64,000 bases of DNA from Halomonas urmiana (GCF_005780185.1 NZ_VBUI01000010.1:1-64000); one strand, 5' to 3'. Shown: positions 17,603-27,340, counted from the first letter of the stretch. Notes: a model not told the origin generated them from the sequence alone. Translations and numbers: made by a program.

Positions 17603-17731
17603 GCCTGGAACCTCGCGCGGGGGGCAGGGTCACTGGAAGGACACATCGGCGACACGTGATCGTCATCGGGGCGCTTCAGGCTGTCCCGAGCGTGTACCGA
17701 CATCACCGACCGGACATCAGGAGGATGGCCC

Positions 17732-18034
17732 ATGGATTTCCAGGCGTTGAAGGCCTTCGTGGCCCACCACGACAATTTCGAGATGCGCGTGATCGGTCAT
17801 GCCGGCAGCCGCTTCTACCAGGTCGAACTCGAGGACGTGGAAGGTGGCCGCCATATGCTGACCCGCGCCGGCAAACCGATCCTGTTTCGCTCGCTGGACG
17901 ACGTCTACCTCGAGCTGAGCCGGGCGGGCATCCACCGCGCCTACCTGGTTCAGCAGGTGCCCCACGACGAGGTCATCGGGCGCGAGACGCACTATCAGGA
18001 CCCGCTGACCTCGCGCATGCCGCTGGTCTTCTGA
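17732..18034 (+). CDS. DUF6482-like small protein, 100 aa
   Basis: Small alpha-beta protein of the type annotated DUF6482 in Halomonas and Pseudomonas relatives; the function is unknown. It has no membrane segment or cysteine. AGGAGG lies before the ATG. Its 3' end overlaps the convergent DUF393 frame by 62 bp as that gene now reads, which is unusual and may result from a frameshift in the neighbour. The assignment to DUF6482 is from general resemblance. Confidence 0.78.
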   Translation: MDFQALKAFVAHHDNFEMRVIGHAGSRFYQVELEDVEGGRHMLTRAGKPILFRSLDDVYLELSRAGIHRAYLVQQVPHDEVIGRETHYQDPLTSRMPLVF

Positions 18035-18461
18035 ACCAGCGCTTGTGAGCGAGTTCCTTCCCTGAGCTAGCGCTTCCCCCGCCGTGCGAGCCAGCGACCA
18101 GGCGCAGACGACGGCGGGCAAACCAGCGGTACCCCGCATCCATCATCCCGCCGATCCCCGGCAGGGTGCTCAGCCAGACCAACCGACGATAGCCCAGCAC
18201 CGCATAGAGCGCGCGGCTGGCGTCCATGCCCACGTACCAGCGCCCGTCCTCGTCGCGGACGTGCAGCCGGCCCATCATCGCCGAGAAGCTGCTGTCGAGG
18301 TGTGTGGCATCGAAATCCGGCGCCTGGATGTCCACCAGCCTGACCCACTCGCGGCGCGGATGCTGCGCCAGCCAGGCGACCTCCCGCTGGCACAGCGGGC
18401 AGTGGCCGTCGTGGAAGAGGGTCACCGGGGCGCGGGCGGAAAGCGTGGCGCGTCGGGTCAT
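17973..18461 (-). CDS. DUF393 (DCC family) thiol-redox-like protein, possibly frameshifted at the C-terminus
   Basis: 162 aa as it reads. The N-terminal FHDGHCPLCQREVAWL carries the family CPxC pair, resembling thiol-disulfide oxidoreductases. The YRWFARRRLRL near residue 115 normally lies at the end of such proteins. After it the frame runs on through low-complexity sequence into the convergent gene. A one-base shift near 18099-18103 would instead give GRWLARRGKR and stop at 18067, making about 131 aa. The start overlaps the photolyase stop by 4 bp (ATGA), so the two are co-translated. Confidence 0.85.
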   Translation of the reverse strand: MTRRATLSARAPVTLFHDGHCPLCQREVAWLAQHPRREWVRLVDIQAPDFDATHLDSSFSAMMGRLHVRDEDGRWYVGMDASRALYAVLGYRRLVWLSTLPGIGGMMDAGYRWFARRRLRLVAGSHGGGSASSGKELAHKRWFRRPAACARSAGPDSASRAR

Positions 18462-20056
18462 GTCGGTGTCTCCTCGGCGGTACCGTAGCCCGCCCGGTGT
18501 TCGCCCTGGCCATGGGCCGGTGAATAGGCGGGCGCGGCATCGAGCCGCTCGAGAAAGGCCCCGGCCTGTTCGCGCAGGGCCGCGCGCTTGGCATCGCTCA
18601 TGCGCGACAGGCCGGCGTAGATCAGCTTCATGCGCGGATTGGCGCTCAGGGTGTCGGCGTGACGCTCGAGGAAGTCCCAGTAGAGGCTATTGAAGGGGCA
18701 GGCGTCGGGGCCCGTGGCCTGCTTCGGGTCGAAGCGGCAGTGCCGGCAGTGATCCGACATGCGATCGATGTACTTGCCCGAGGCACAGTAGGGCTTGGAG
18801 CCCATCAGCCCGCCGTCGGCGTGCAGCACCATCCCCAGGGTGTTGGGCAGCTCCACCCATTCGCAGGCGTCGGCGTACACGGCGAGATACCAGTCGCAGA
18901 GCGCCTCGGGCGCCACGTCGCAGAGCAGCGCGAAGTTGCCGGTGACCATCAGCCGCTGGATATGGTGGGCATAGGCGTGGTCGCGGGTCATCTCGATGGC
19001 GCGACGCAGGCAGCGCATCTCGGTCTCGCCGTCCCAGAAGCAGCTCGGCAGGCCGCGCCGGGCGCCCAGGGCGTTGCCGCGCTTGTAGTCGGGCATGCGC
19101 GTCCAGTAGAGCCCGCGCACGTACTCCCGCCAGCCCAGCACCTGACGGATGAAGCCCTCCGCGGCGTTCAGCGGTGCGCGCCCCTCGTGGTATTCGCGTT
19201 CGACCGCCTCGCACACCTCGCGGGGCGAGAGTAGCCCGAGGTTGAGCGCCGCCGAGAGCCGCGAGTGGTAGAGGAACGGCTCGCGGTCGCTGATGGCGTC
19301 CTGCAGGCGGCCGAACTGGGCCAGCCGGTGTTCGAGGAAATGCCCCAGCTCGTCCAGCGCCTGGTCACGCGTCACCGGCCAGTGGAAGCCCTCGAGGCGA
19401 CCGAAGTGATCGTCGAAGCGCTCGGCCACGAGATCGAGCACCGCCAGGGTGGTGGCGTCATGGCGGTGCTCGGGTGGCGCCGGCGGGTGTATCGCGTCGG
19501 GCAGCGGCTCGCGGTTGTCGTGATCGAAGTTCCAGCGCCCGCCCACGGGCTCGTCGCCCTCCATCAGCAGCCCGGTGCGGCGGCGCAGCAGGCGATAGAA
19601 GTGTTCCTGGCGTGGGGCCTTGCGGCCCCGCGCCCAGGCCTCGAACGCCTCGGGGGTGCTGAAGAAGCGATCGTCCTCGATAAGCCGCCAGGGCACCTCG
19701 GCCTCGGCTCGCTCGTGCATCGCCTGCCATAGCCGCCACTCGCCGGGGCGCACGGCACGGATCTCGTCGCAGCCGTAGTCCGCGGCCAGACGCTCTGCCT
19801 CGGCGATCAGATCCTGGGCGTTGTCGTCGTCCTCCAGGGCGCAGTAGTGCACGAAGTGGTCGCGCTCGCGGAGTTCCTCGGCGAAGTGACGCATGGCCGA
19901 GAAGATCAGCGCGATCTTCTGGGGATGGTGGGGCACGTAGCTCGTCTCGGCGCCCACTTCGCACAGGGCGATCACCGCCTGGTCCGGCAGGTCGCGCAGG
20001 CTGGCGAGGTCGTGGCTCAGCTGGTCGCCGAGGACCAGGATCAGCGGTTTGGGCAT
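18458..20056 (-). CDS. Iron-sulfur bacterial cryptochrome/(6-4) photolyase (FeS-BCP, PhrB type)
   Basis: 532 aa flavoprotein predicted to repair UV (6-4) photoproducts with blue light. Cys349, Cys437, Cys440 and Cys453 align, offset by one, with the four [4Fe-4S] ligands of Agrobacterium PhrB. The antenna domain starts ILVLGDQLSHDLASL, and the FAD-binding helical domain contains HIQRLMVTGNFALL. No clear ribosome site precedes the ATG. If the TATAAC at 20070-20075 is the -10, the leader would be only a few bases. It is first gene of the operon with DUF393 and divergent from hemH. Confidence 0.93.
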   Translation of the reverse strand: MPKPLILVLGDQLSHDLASLRDLPDQAVIALCEVGAETSYVPHHPQKIALIFSAMRHFAEELRERDHFVHYCALEDDDNAQDLIAEAERLAADYGCDEIRAVRPGEWRLWQAMHERAEAEVPWRLIEDDRFFSTPEAFEAWARGRKAPRQEHFYRLLRRRTGLLMEGDEPVGGRWNFDHDNREPLPDAIHPPAPPEHRHDATTLAVLDLVAERFDDHFGRLEGFHWPVTRDQALDELGHFLEHRLAQFGRLQDAISDREPFLYHSRLSAALNLGLLSPREVCEAVEREYHEGRAPLNAAEGFIRQVLGWREYVRGLYWTRMPDYKRGNALGARRGLPSCFWDGETEMRCLRRAIEMTRDHAYAHHIQRLMVTGNFALLCDVAPEALCDWYLAVYADACEWVELPNTLGMVLHADGGLMGSKPYCASGKYIDRMSDHCRHCRFDPKQATGPDACPFNSLYWDFLERHADTLSANPRMKLIYAGLSRMSDAKRAALREQAGAFLERLDAAPAYSPAHGQGEHRAGYGTAEETPT

Positions 20057-20068
20057 GAGTTGACCAGA

Positions 20069-20098
20069 AGTTATACAAATGGTTTTTATAGTATAACT
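20069..20098. promoter_or_regulatory. Inverted repeat operator in the photolyase/hemH intergenic region
   Basis: Perfect 8-bp arms AGTTATAC (20069-20076) and GTATAACT (20091-20098) with a 14-bp centre, so the half-sites are two helical turns apart. The layout approximates the TRTACA-N12-TGTAYA type site I recall for class II LitR (MerR family) light regulators, with one mismatch. It overlaps the likely photolyase promoter and is 93 bp from hemH. Confidence 0.6.
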
Positions 20099-20190
20099 AG
20101 ATTCCGCGATGGCGTCTGTCGATGGTAGGCTTTAGCCTGCCTTGCACTTAGCGACACCCTGTTCACTCGTGCTTCCACAAGGATGACTCC

Positions 20191-21279
20191 ATGGCCGCCC
20201 CCGAGACGCCGCTCGCCGCCTCCGACCACGACCAGCCCCGGGCGGATCGTCCGCCCCATGCCCCCGCCGATCATCCCGCCGTGCCCAGGGGCAAGGTCGG
20301 CGTGGTGCTGGCCAACCTGGGCACGCCGGATGCCACCGACTACTGGTCGATGCGCCGTTACCTGAGCGAGTTCCTCTCCGACAAGCGGGTGGTCGACTAC
20401 CCGGACTGGAAGTGGCAGCCGCTGCTGCAGCTGATCATCCTCTCGCGCCGGCCCTTCAAGTCCGGCGAGGCCTATCGGGGGATCTGGAACACCGAGCGCG
20501 ACGAGAGCCCGCTGTTGACCATCACTCGGGAGCAGACCCGCAAGGTGGCCGAGGGGCTGGGCGAGCGCCACGGCGACCGGGTGGTGGTGGACTTCTGCAT
20601 GCGCTATGGCAATCCCTCCATCGACAGCGTGCTGCGCCGCCTGCAGGCCGAGGGTTGCGAGCGGATCCTGTTCTTCCCGCTTTACCCCCAATACGCCTCG
20701 CCGACCACGGCCACCGCCAACGATCAGGCCTTCCGCTCCCTGATGAAGTTCAAGTGGCAGCCGTCCCTGCGCACCGTGCCGGCCTACTTCGAGCATCCCG
20801 CTTATCTCGACGCCCTGGCCAACTCGGTGTGTGAGGCCTATGAGGCCGCCGAGACGCCCCCGGAGGTGCTGGTGGCCTCCTACCACGGCGTGCCCAAGCG
20901 CTACCTGCTGGAGGGTGACCCCTACCACTGCCAGTGCCAGAAGACCACGCGCCTGCTGCGCGAACGCCTGGGCTGGGACGAGCCGTCCATCCAGACGGCC
21001 TTTCAGTCGAAGTTCGGTCCCGAGGAGTGGGTGGGGCCGGCCACCGTGGAGCACGTCGCCGAGCTGGCCCGCCAGGGCAAGAAGCACATCGCGGTGGTCT
21101 CGCCGGCCTTCTCGGCCGACTGCGTGGAGACCCTCGAGGAGATCGAGGAGGAGATCCGCGCCGCCTTCCTCGCGGCCGGCGGCGAGACCTTCACCTACGT
21201 TCCCTGCCTGAACGATCGCGACGACCACATCGCCGCGCTGCTCTCGGTGATCGAGAACGAGCTCGGCGGCTGGATCTAG
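20191..21279 (+). CDS. hemH: Ferrochelatase
   Basis: Inserts Fe2+ into protoporphyrin IX, the last step of heme synthesis; membrane-associated. It is 362 aa with a Pro/His-rich extension of about 30 residues before the core (VGVVLANLGTPDAT). Catalytic His232 lies in SYHGVPKRY and Glu313 in FSADCVETLEE. AAGGA precedes the ATG. It is divergent from the photolyase gene with a 134-bp shared control region, and convergent with the first Mrp operon, 25 bp apart. Confidence 0.96.
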   Translation: MAAPETPLAASDHDQPRADRPPHAPADHPAVPRGKVGVVLANLGTPDATDYWSMRRYLSEFLSDKRVVDYPDWKWQPLLQLIILSRRPFKSGEAYRGIWNTERDESPLLTITREQTRKVAEGLGERHGDRVVVDFCMRYGNPSIDSVLRRLQAEGCERILFFPLYPQYASPTTATANDQAFRSLMKFKWQPSLRTVPAYFEHPAYLDALANSVCEAYEAAETPPEVLVASYHGVPKRYLLEGDPYHCQCQKTTRLLRERLGWDEPSIQTAFQSKFGPEEWVGPATVEHVAELARQGKKHIAVVSPAFSADCVETLEEIEEEIRAAFLAAGGETFTYVPCLNDRDDHIAALLSVIENELGGWI

Positions 21280-21304
21280 CGGCGCGCCGGAGCGATGATC
21301 GCGG

Positions 21305-21688
21305 TCACTGTTCCGGGTGCGGGACGGGCTTCTCGCCGACCTCCTCGCGATGGAGTTCCACGGGCTTGCCGCGGGTCTTGGGCACGTGCTTGAGCTTGAG
21401 GTGAAGCCCCGTCTTGGCCAGCAGGTGGGCGCTCACCGGCGCGGTGATGAACAGGAACAGGGTGATCAGCATCTCCTGGACCACGGGTTCACTCTGGATG
21501 GTCGAGAAGTAGAGCATCGAGCTGATCAGGATGCAGCCGATCCCCAGGGTGGTCGCCTTGGTAGGGCCGTGCAGGCGCATGTAGAAGTCGCGCAGGTGGG
21601 CCATGCCCAGCGAGCCGATGAAGGCGAAGATGCCGCCGGCGATCAGGAAGAAGGCGATGACGCCCTCGAGAATGACGAAGAAATTCAT
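21305..21688 (-). CDS. mrpG: Mrp/Pha-type Na+(K+)/H+ antiporter subunit G (operon 1)
   Basis: 127 aa with three predicted membrane helices, typical of MrpG/PhaG, and a charged C-terminal tail (residues about 95-127). It is required for assembly of the multisubunit antiporter. It is last gene of the minus-strand operon mrpAB-C-D-E-F-G, 21 bp after mrpF. Confidence 0.92.
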   Translation of the reverse strand: MNFFVILEGVIAFFLIAGGIFAFIGSLGMAHLRDFYMRLHGPTKATTLGIGCILISSMLYFSTIQSEPVVQEMLITLFLFITAPVSAHLLAKTGLHLKLKHVPKTRGKPVELHREEVGEKPVPHPEQ

Positions 21689-21709
21689 GGTGGCTCCGAC
21701 GTTGCTGGC

Positions 21710-21979
21710 CTATTCGATGATGTCGCCGCGCAGGATGTACTTGCAGACCGCCACCGTGCTGATGAAGCCAAGCATGGCGATCAGCAGGGCCGCCTCGAAA
21801 TAGGTCTTGGTATTCAGCCACAGACCCATCAGCACGATCAGCGCGATGGAATTCACGTACATGGTGTCCAGCGCCAGGATGCGGTCGGGCATGTCGGGCC
21901 CGACCGTCAGGCGATAGGCATTGAGCAGGATGGACATCAGGACCAGCGTGATGCTGATCTTCAGGGCAATGTCTAGCAT
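21710..21979 (-). CDS. mrpF: Mrp antiporter subunit F (operon 1)
   Basis: 89 aa with three membrane helices. The GPDMPDRILALDTM motif is characteristic of MrpF/PhaF. It overlaps mrpE by 7 bp. Confidence 0.93.
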   Translation of the reverse strand: MLDIALKISITLVLMSILLNAYRLTVGPDMPDRILALDTMYVNSIALIVLMGLWLNTKTYFEAALLIAMLGFISTVAVCKYILRGDIIE

Positions 21980-22470
21980 TCGTAGATCTCCTTCAACGGC
22001 CGCTCGTAGCGCTCGCGTATCGTCTCGATCAGCGCGTCCTCATCCTCCATGTCGAGGGTATGGATCAGCAGCGACTTGCCGTCCATGCGCAGGTTGGCCG
22101 ATACCGTGCCCGGGGTGAGGCTGATGGTGCTAGCCAGCAGGGTGATGGTGAAGCGCTCCTCCAGCATCAGCGGATAGACAACGAAGGCCGGGCGCATGCG
22201 CTGGCGCGGATTGATGATCAGCCAGGCCACCTGGATGTTGGCGATCAGGATGTCGCCGAGCACGCGCGCAACGAAGCGCAGCAGCAACCCGGGGCGTGCC
22301 ACGTGGGGCTGCGCGTCCCAGAAGCGATAGGTGGCCAGCGGGATGAGCAGGGCCAGCCCCCCGCCCAGCAGGATCTGTCCCGGCGCGATACTGCGGGCCA
22401 TCAGCAGCCAGACGACCAGCAGCAGGATCGACAGCAGGGGGAGGGGGAGCCAGCGACGAGGCGTGATCAT
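21973..22470 (-). CDS. mrpE: Mrp antiporter subunit E (operon 1)
   Basis: 165 aa. Two N-terminal membrane helices are followed by a cytoplasmic domain with the family stretch TLLASTISLTPGTVSANL. It overlaps mrpD by 4 bp (ATGA) and mrpF by 7 bp. Confidence 0.93.
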   Translation of the reverse strand: MITPRRWLPLPLLSILLLVVWLLMARSIAPGQILLGGGLALLIPLATYRFWDAQPHVARPGLLLRFVARVLGDILIANIQVAWLIINPRQRMRPAFVVYPLMLEERFTITLLASTISLTPGTVSANLRMDGKSLLIHTLDMEDEDALIETIRERYERPLKEIYEC

Positions 22471-23978
22471 GGGGACTCTCCGGCATCAGACAGGACGGCA
22501 CGCACCAGCACATCCGGATCGGCCAGCTGGTCGGCGGTGGCGCGGGTGTAGTCGCTGACCGGACCCGCCAGGGCGACCAGCAACGGCGAGGCGGCGAGCA
22601 GTCCGCCGGCGCCGAGCCAGCGCGAGCGCGAGAGCGCCTCGCCGCTGGCCTCGCCGTCATGGCTGCGCCAGAACAGCGTCGAGCCGGCGCGCGAGAGGGC
22701 GATCAGCGTGGCCAGGCCCGTACCGAGCAGGATCGGCCACAGCCACGGCTGCTGCCAGGGCGCGGCGGCGTCGAGCAGCAGGGCCTTGCCGATGGCGCCC
22801 GACAGCGGCGGCAGGCCGGCCACGGCGATCGCCCCGACGAAGAACAGTCCGGCCAGCAGGCGGCCGTCGCGCAGCGGACGCCCCTTGACCAGTCGTGTGC
22901 CCGCCTTGCCCCGCTGCAGGCCGATCATCTCGGCCAGCAGGAAGAGTGCGCCGGTAATCAGGGTGCTGTGCACCAGATAGTAGAGCAGGGCGGAGACGGC
23001 TTCCGGCGAGCCCATGCCGATGCCGGCCAGCAGCGTGCCCACCGAGATGACCACCAGGTAGGCCACCATCAGGCGCAGGTCGCGGGCGGCCAGCACGCCG
23101 ATGCCGGCCACCACCATCGTCGCCAGCGACAGCCACCATACCCAGGGGCGTTCGAGGGCCTCCAGGCCCCCGGCCTGCTCGCCGAAGATCAGCGTATAGA
23201 CCCGCAGGATGGCGTAGATGCCGACCTTGGTCATGATCGCGAAGAGCGCGGCGACCGGCGCCGGGGCGGCGGCATAGGCCCGCGGCAGCCAGAAGTAGAG
23301 CGGCAGGATGGCGGCCTTGAGGCCGAACACCACCAGCAGCATCAGGCCGCCCGCGGCGACCAGGCCCGTGCGTTCGGCCGGCAGCTCCCCCAGGCGCACG
23401 GCCATGTCGGCCATGTTGAGGGTGCCAGTGGCGCCATAGAGCACGCCGACGCTGATCAGGAACAGCGACGAGCCGACCAGGTTTAGCACCACGTAGTGCA
23501 CCGCCGACTGGATTCGCGACTTGCCGCCGCCGTGGATCAGCAGCGCGTAGGAGGCCAGCAGCAGCACCTCGAAGAACACGAAGAGGTTGAACAGGTCGCC
23601 GGTCAGGAAGGCGCCGTTGATGCCCATCAGCTGCAGCTGGAAGAGGCCGTGGAAGTTGCTGCCGCGTTCGTCGTCGCCGGCGCAGGCGAAGATCACGCAG
23701 CCCAGCGCCAGCACCGAGGTGACCATGATCATCAGTGCCGAGAGGCGGTCGAGCACCAGCACGATGCCGAACGGCGGCTGCCAGCCGCCCAGCGCGTAGT
23801 AGGTGACCTCGCCGCCGGCGGCCCGGGTCAGCATCACCGTCGCTACGACCACCAGCAGGGCGGTCGCCGCGACGCCCACCCGGCGGTGGGTACGCATGGC
23901 GCCGTGTCGGCTGCGCAGCAGGATCAGTCCCACCAGCAGCGGCAGGACGACGGGAAGTACGATCAGGTGCTGCATCAC
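22467..23978 (-). CDS. mrpD: Mrp antiporter subunit D (operon 1)
   Basis: 503 aa, about 14 membrane helices, homologous to NuoM/NuoN proton channels of complex I. The conserved FNLFVFFEVLLLASYALL and LTKVG-like (MTKVGIYAI) segments hold the Glu and Lys used for ion movement in this family. It overlaps mrpC and mrpE by 4 bp each. Confidence 0.95.
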   Translation of the reverse strand: MMQHLIVLPVVLPLLVGLILLRSRHGAMRTHRRVGVAATALLVVVATVMLTRAAGGEVTYYALGGWQPPFGIVLVLDRLSALMIMVTSVLALGCVIFACAGDDERGSNFHGLFQLQLMGINGAFLTGDLFNLFVFFEVLLLASYALLIHGGGKSRIQSAVHYVVLNLVGSSLFLISVGVLYGATGTLNMADMAVRLGELPAERTGLVAAGGLMLLVVFGLKAAILPLYFWLPRAYAAAPAPVAALFAIMTKVGIYAILRVYTLIFGEQAGGLEALERPWVWWLSLATMVVAGIGVLAARDLRLMVAYLVVISVGTLLAGIGMGSPEAVSALLYYLVHSTLITGALFLLAEMIGLQRGKAGTRLVKGRPLRDGRLLAGLFFVGAIAVAGLPPLSGAIGKALLLDAAAPWQQPWLWPILLGTGLATLIALSRAGSTLFWRSHDGEASGEALSRSRWLGAGGLLAASPLLVALAGPVSDYTRATADQLADPDVLVRAVLSDAGESP

Positions 23979-24313
23979 CGGTGAGGCTCCTCTCGCTTGC
24001 GACCGTCGACGTGGTCATTGCCCAGCTCGCTGCGGGCGCGCATGGCCAGGATGACCACGAAGGCGGTCATGGCGAAGCCGATCACGATGGCGGTCAGCAC
24101 CAGCGCCTGGGGCAGGGGGTCGGCGAAATGGGACTGGCCATCGATGATCGCCGCGCCGCCGGTCGTCAGTCCTCCCATGGAGAACAGGAAGAGGTTGACC
24201 GCATAGGAGAGCAGGGTCAGCCCGACGACGACCGGGAAGGTCCGACCGCGCAGCGTCAGGTAGAGCCCGCAGGCGGTCAGCACGCCGGTGGTGATGGCGT
24301 AGAGGCTTTCCAT
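23975..24313 (-). CDS. mrpC: Mrp antiporter subunit C (operon 1)
   Basis: 112 aa, NuoK-like, three membrane helices, with [17 protein letters not shown] as the family signature. I take ATG at 24313 as the start. It shares one base with the stop of the fused mrpA-mrpB (TGATG) and sits where MrpC normally starts; a longer open frame to 24814 is an overlap with mrpA. Confidence 0.94.
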   Translation of the reverse strand: MESLYAITTGVLTACGLYLTLRGRTFPVVVGLTLLSYAVNLFLFSMGGLTTGGAAIIDGQSHFADPLPQALVLTAIVIGFAMTAFVVILAMRARSELGNDHVDGRKREEPHR

Positions 24314-27141
24314 CAGTGTTTCTCCTTGCTGGAACGGGACAGGTTCTCGTCGCTGGCCGGGGCCCCCTTGGCCGGGCTGTGAGGCGTGGTGACCTTGCCC
24401 AGGTTGGCCAGGATCATCAGGGTGGCACCGACCACCGCCAGGTAGACCCCCAGGTCGAAGAGCAGGGCGGTGGCCAGCTCGAAGTCGCCGATCAGCGGCA
24501 GGTGGAAGTGCCCGAAGGCCGAGGTCAGGAACGGCTCGCCGAACAGCCAGCTGCCGAGTCCCGTCAGGGTCGCGATGCCGACGCCGGCGATCGCCACCGG
24601 CTGGTACTCGAACTGCAGCCGCTCCTGGGCCCACTCCACGCCGCGGGCCATGTAGAGCAGAATCATGGCCACGGCGGTGACCAGACCGGCGATGAAGCCG
24701 CCGCCGGGCATGTTGTGGCCGCGCAGGAAGATGAACGCCGAGACCAGCAGCGCCAGCGGCAGCAGGGCCATGGAGATGGAGGTCAGGATCGACGGGTAGC
24801 GGTCCGGCGACCACAGCCGGCCCTCGGTGTCGCTATGGGGCATGAACAGGCGCAGGCGTCGCAGCAGCTTGAAGATGGCGAGACCCGCCAGGGCCAGCAC
24901 GGTGATCTCGCCCAGGGTATCGAAGCCGCGGAAGTCGACGAGGATCACGTTGACCACATTGTGGCCGCCGCCGCCGGACACGCTGTTTTCCAGGAAGAAG
25001 CTCGAGAGGCTGGTGGTGTCGCGGGTCAGCACCGCATAGTTGAGGCTGGCCACCGCCATGCCCAAGGCGCTGGCCAGCACGATGTCGCGCACGTTGCGCG
25101 GCGCCGAGGTCTCGCGGGAGGTGTGCTGGGGCAGGAAAAAGAGCGCCAGCATCAGCAGGATCATGGTCACCACCTCCACCGACAGCTGGGTTAGCGCCAG
25201 GTCGGGCGCCGAGAAGCGCGCGAAGGTCAGCGACACCACCAGTCCCACCACCGAGAGCATCAGCAGCGAGATCAGGCGATAGCGGTGGGTGGCGGCCGTG
25301 GCGATGCCGCCGAAGATCAGCAGCCCGGCCCCCACCAGCAGCACGCCGTCGACGGGCTGGTTGCCCTGATCGCCGGTGAGCAGCGGCATACCGGAAAGGC
25401 CGAACCCCACCACGACCAGCGAGGCCAGCAGCAGCAGGCCGACGTAGCGCTGCTGGGAGCCGTTGTCGATGCCGCGCAGCGTCGCCTCGGCCCAGGCGGA
25501 GAGCCGCTGCATGGCGCCCTCGAATACCAGGCGTGCGTCCACCGGGCGAAAGCCCTTGAGGAAGCGTTGCAGGTCGGGGTGGCGCCAGTACATCGCCACG
25601 CCGGCGACCAGCGCCACCCCGCTCATCGCGAGCGGCAGGTTGAACCCGTGCCAGATCGCCAGGTGGAAACTCATCGTCTCGCCGAGCACCGGCGTCAGGG
25701 CCAGCCCCAGCAGGCCCTCGGCCAGTACCGGCGCGAGCCCCACGAGCACGCAGATTACCACCAGCACCACCACCGGGGCGCGCATCAGCCAGGGCGGCTC
25801 GTGGGGGGACTTCGGCGGCGCCTCGCGGGCCGGCTTGAAGAACACCGCATGCACCAGGCGCAGCGAGTAGGCCACCGAGAGGACGCCGCCCAGGGTGGCG
25901 AGCACCGGCAGCAGCCAGCTCAGCCCGCCGAGCACCGGGGTCTCCAGGGTCTCGGTGAAGAACATCTCCTTGGAGAGGAAGCCGTTGAACAGCGGCACCC
26001 CGGCCATGGCGGCGCCGGCCAGGGTGGTCAGCAGGGCGGTGATCGGCATGGCGCGCCTGAGCCCGCCCAGCCGCTTGAGCTCGCGGGTGCCGGTCTCGTG
26101 GTCGATGATCCCCGCGCACATGAATAGCGCCGCCTTGAAGGTGGCGTGGTTGAGGATATGAAAGAGGGCGGCGAGTACCGCCATGGGGCTGCCGATCCCC
26201 AGCAGCACGGTGATCAGGCCGAGATGGCTCACCGTGGAGAAGGCCAGGATGCCCTTGAGGTCGGTCTTCATCAGCGCGAACCAGGCGCCATAGAGCATCG
26301 TCGCCATGCCGATGAGCGAGACGACCACCGTCCACAGCTCGCTGCCGGCGATGGCCGGGTGCAGGCGCGCCATCAGGAAGATGCCCGCCTTGACCATGGT
26401 CGCCGAGTGCAGGTAGGCCGAGACCGGCGTGGGGGCGGCCATGGCGTGGGGCAGCCAGAACTGGAAGGGGAACTGCGCCGACTTGGTGAAGGCGCCGAGC
26501 AGCACCAGCCCGAGCATCCAGGGGTAGCGCGGGTCGGCGAGAATGGCGCTGCCGCTCTCGAGCACCACCTGCATGTCGTAGCTGCCGACCATGTCGCCCA
26601 GCAGCAGCAGGCCGGCGAGCAGCGCCAGGCCGCCGGCGCCGGTCACGGTCAACGCCATGCGCGCCCCCTTGCGGGCGTCGCTTCTGTGCGACCAGAAGCC
26701 GATCAACAGGAAGGAGGAGAGGCTGGTCAGCTCCCAGTAAAGCCACAGCAGCAGCAGGTTGTCGGCCATCACGATGCCGACCATGGAGGCCATGAACAGG
26801 ATCAGGTAGGCGTAGAAGCGCCCAAAGGGCTCCTCCGGCGACAGGTAGTAGTGCGCGTAGAGCAGGATCAGCAGGCCGATGCCCATGATCAGCAGGTTGA
26901 ACAGCACCGACAGGCCGTCCAGGCGGAAGGCCAGCTCGAGGCCGAGGGTAGGCACCCAGTCGACGGCGAAACGCAGTGTCTCGCCGGCCGCCAGGGTCGG
27001 CAGTTGGCCGAGGGTCATCAGCAGCGCCAGCGCGGGCAGCAGTGCGGTGGCCAGGGAGCAGAAGCGGCGTCCACGTTGCGCGGTGAACGCGGGCACCAGC
27101 ACCCCCAGCAGGGGCAGCAGGGCTATCCACAGCAGTGTCAT
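24313..27141 (-). CDS. mrpA: Fused Mrp antiporter subunit A-B (operon 1)
   Basis: 942 aa. The N-terminal two-thirds is MrpA (NuoL-like, with the [24 protein letters not shown] segment near residue 215) plus the MrpA C-terminal domain. Residues from about 785 onward form an MrpB domain ([19 protein letters not shown]). A fused A-B subunit marks the group 2 Pha/Sha class. ATG 27141 is preferred, with AGGA 10 bases upstream; an in-frame ATG at 27192 would add 17 residues lacking family match. It is first gene of the operon and divergent from operon 2. Confidence 0.94.
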   Translation of the reverse strand: MTLLWIALLPLLGVLVPAFTAQRGRRFCSLATALLPALALLMTLGQLPTLAAGETLRFAVDWVPTLGLELAFRLDGLSVLFNLLIMGIGLLILLYAHYYLSPEEPFGRFYAYLILFMASMVGIVMADNLLLLWLYWELTSLSSFLLIGFWSHRSDARKGARMALTVTGAGGLALLAGLLLLGDMVGSYDMQVVLESGSAILADPRYPWMLGLVLLGAFTKSAQFPFQFWLPHAMAAPTPVSAYLHSATMVKAGIFLMARLHPAIAGSELWTVVVSLIGMATMLYGAWFALMKTDLKGILAFSTVSHLGLITVLLGIGSPMAVLAALFHILNHATFKAALFMCAGIIDHETGTRELKRLGGLRRAMPITALLTTLAGAAMAGVPLFNGFLSKEMFFTETLETPVLGGLSWLLPVLATLGGVLSVAYSLRLVHAVFFKPAREAPPKSPHEPPWLMRAPVVVLVVICVLVGLAPVLAEGLLGLALTPVLGETMSFHLAIWHGFNLPLAMSGVALVAGVAMYWRHPDLQRFLKGFRPVDARLVFEGAMQRLSAWAEATLRGIDNGSQQRYVGLLLLASLVVVGFGLSGMPLLTGDQGNQPVDGVLLVGAGLLIFGGIATAATHRYRLISLLMLSVVGLVVSLTFARFSAPDLALTQLSVEVVTMILLMLALFFLPQHTSRETSAPRNVRDIVLASALGMAVASLNYAVLTRDTTSLSSFFLENSVSGGGGHNVVNVILVDFRGFDTLGEITVLALAGLAIFKLLRRLRLFMPHSDTEGRLWSPDRYPSILTSISMALLPLALLVSAFIFLRGHNMPGGGFIAGLVTAVAMILLYMARGVEWAQERLQFEYQPVAIAGVGIATLTGLGSWLFGEPFLTSAFGHFHLPLIGDFELATALLFDLGVYLAVVGATLMILANLGKVTTPHSPAKGAPASDENLSRSSKEKH

Positions 27142-27310
27142 CGATCGGTCATCCTGCGCGGGTTCGGAAACGGGGAGGGCCGTCTGGATCACGCGCCCGG
27201 GGAACAGGATGAGACAGGCGATACGCCATCGCCCCCCGTCCCTGGGTCAAGGCCCCCCATGGTTTGGCTCCTTGCCACTTTACCGCAAAGCGAATTCCCT
27301 CGCTGCCTCC

Positions 27311-27340
27311 TTGCCTTTCAACTCTTTGTCTCTCTAGAGT
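27311..27340 (+). promoter_or_regulatory. Candidate promoter of Mrp operon 2
   Basis: TTGCCT (27311-27316), an 18-bp spacer and TAGAGT (27335-27340), in the 263-bp divergent region between the two Mrp operons. I could not find an equally good minus-strand promoter for operon 1. No clear operator repeat is seen here. Confidence 0.4.

Noticed and set aside
20057..20190. LexA (SOS) box upstream of the photolyase
   Set aside because: No CTG-N10-CAG operator with the expected AT-rich centre is present; the inverted repeat there has a different sequence.
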